Source of the DNA: Aquabacterium sp.
GTDB lineage: Bacteria > Pseudomonadota > Gammaproteobacteria > Burkholderiales > Burkholderiaceae_C
Direction: 5' to 3'
DNA: 64,000 nt
NCBI GenBank assembly: GCA_030654395.1
Contig: JAURXM010000026.1
Coordinates: 1 to 64,000 of the forward strand
Shown here: positions 63,194-64,000 of the stretch, in pieces
How the letters are laid out: every line of letters begins with the position of its first letter
How positions within the stretch are numbered: position 1 is the first letter of the stretch
Translations under genes and position numbers: made by a program
Notes under the pieces: generated by a model
What the model was told of the DNA's origin: nothing
Databases searched by the model: none
The model's input: the letters and a program-made list of their open reading frames with translations, nothing else

Positions 63194-64000
63194 ATGAATT
63201 TGCCGAATTTGCAAGATGTCCCTGCCGCACGTCATGATGCTGCCACGATTGGCTTGGTCGGCTTGGCGCACGGCACATCGCACTTCCACCACATGCTTTT
63301 GCCGCCTTTGTTTCCGGTTTTCATTCGGGATTTTGGTCTGAGCTACGCTGAGTTGGGTCTGTTGGTCAGCGTCTTCTTTGTGATTTCAGGGATTGGGCAG
63401 GCATTGGCAGGCTTCGTGGTCGACCGCATTGGTGCACGCCCTGTGCTGTTTGGCGCTATGGCTTGCTTTGTGGTGTCGGCCATCGCGGCGGCATCTGCTC
63501 AAAGCTACACAGGACTGATGCTGGCATCGGCATTAGCAGGCCTAGGCAATGCGCCGTTTCACCCAGCTGACTTCACTATCTTGAACAAGCGGGTGTCGCC
63601 TGCGCGTTTGGGTCATGCGTTTTCTGTGCATGGGATCAGCGGTAATTTGGGATGGGCTGCAGCGCCTGTCGTCTTGATAGGCCTGAGCCAAGCCACGGGC
63701 AGTTGGCGCCTAGCCTACTTGTGTGTGGCTGGACTGGGCTTGGCTGTGCTGGCTGTGCTCGTCCTGAACAAGCAGGCGCTAGATGACCACCATCAGCCAG
63801 CAGCCCGGCACCTCGATCTGCCGCAAGGTGAGCACGCCTTGGCCTTCATGAAACTACCCTCAGTTTGGTTGTGCTTTTCGTTCTTTTTTTGGAGCACGTC
63901 CGCCTTGTGCGCGATTCAAAGTTTCGCCAGCCCTGCGCTCAGCCACTTATACGGCCTGCCCATGTCAGCGACTGCTTTTGTGGTGACGGGCTTCATGTTG
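63194..64000 (+). CDS. MFS transporter, cut by the window end
   Basis: The first 269 codons of a major facilitator transporter; the frame is open to the last base. Visible helices include TIGLVGLAHGTSHFHHMLLPPLFPVFI, the TM2-3 loop motif GFVVDRIGARPVLFG and NAPFHPADFTILNKRVSPARLG. The HGTSHFHH start and PLFPVFI recall the fosmidomycin-resistance (Fsr)-like group. Substrate is unknown. Its promoter must lie in the 113 bases upstream, where I see no strong boxes. Confidence 0.87.
   Translation, partial: MNLPNLQDVPAARHDAATIGLVGLAHGTSHFHHMLLPPLFPVFIRDFGLSYAELGLLVSVFFVISGIGQALAGFVVDRIGARPVLFGAMACFVVSAIAAASAQSYTGLMLASALAGLGNAPFHPADFTILNKRVSPARLGHAFSVHGISGNLGWAAAPVVLIGLSQATGSWRLAYLCVAGLGLAVLAVLVLNKQALDDHHQPAARHLDLPQGEHALAFMKLPSVWLCFSFFFWSTSALCAIQSFASPALSHLYGLPMSATAFVVTGFML

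Overview
The window looks like a stretch of a Burkholderiales (beta-proteobacterial) chromosome, probably from the family Comamonadaceae. The reasons are the leuS-lptE-holA order, an extended second-type IF-1 gene beside a cold-shock gene, a DUF3138 outer-membrane protein, many GGDEF/EAL and two-component genes, and GC-rich coding with heavy use of CAA/CAC codons. Family names were read by eye from motifs; no database search was possible, and genus is not claimed.

Layout. 1-1029: a relic of an integrative-element gene (DUF3577) abutting a ParE/Phd-type toxin-antitoxin pair. 1107-5064: four-gene cluster of an Asp-nucleophile alpha/beta hydrolase, an AraC regulator, a membrane protein and a short-chain dehydrogenase. 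5499-11980: envelope-stress-like block with an MscS channel, a TM-helix membrane protein, a GAF/HisKA_3 kinase with its NarL-type regulator, a lone receiver protein, an OmpA-like lipoprotein and a patatin. 12150-17880: leuS-lptE-holA, then a free-standing condensation/acyltransferase-fold protein. 18229-26421: c-di-GMP signalling block (GGDEF-EAL, orphan periplasmic binding protein, large hybrid kinase with HPt, receiver-GGDEF). 26424-32698: thioredoxin, LprI-like protein, GDSL hydrolase, Tat-exported GMC oxidase, a LysR/NAD(P)-reductase pair and a PEP-CTERM protein.

32814-46327 is mainly metabolic. An aldehyde dehydrogenase and a long minus-strand cluster (puuD/spuA, puuA, spuC, potF-G-H-I and a DUF3138 porin-like protein) form a putrescine uptake and gamma-glutamyl degradation set. 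Set between them are nsrR and hmp (nitric-oxide sensing and detoxification, with visible NsrR-like operators) and an orphan ParA ATPase.

46583-56168 is the accessory region. It holds a type VI secretion module (VgrG, a LysM plus transglycosylase-like effector, a candidate periplasmic immunity protein, joined by 4-nt overlaps), then a Gabija-like pair (OLD-family ATPase/TOPRIM nuclease plus UvrD-like helicase, also 4-nt overlapped). A relic of a DUF2282 gene lies at its right edge. 56671-64000 returns to ordinary genes: LysR, an unusual glutathione reductase-DUF1348 fusion, a glutathione S-transferase, a lone cheZ, a CAT-like acetyltransferase, infA, cspA with clear terminator hairpins, a small hypothetical gene, and an MFS transporter cut by the window end.

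Best candidates for a second look are the large OLD/UvrD defence pair, the VgrG-effector-immunity module, the reductase-DUF1348 fusion, the DUF3138 protein as a possible polyamine porin, and the binding-protein/hybrid-kinase/diguanylate-cyclase chain.
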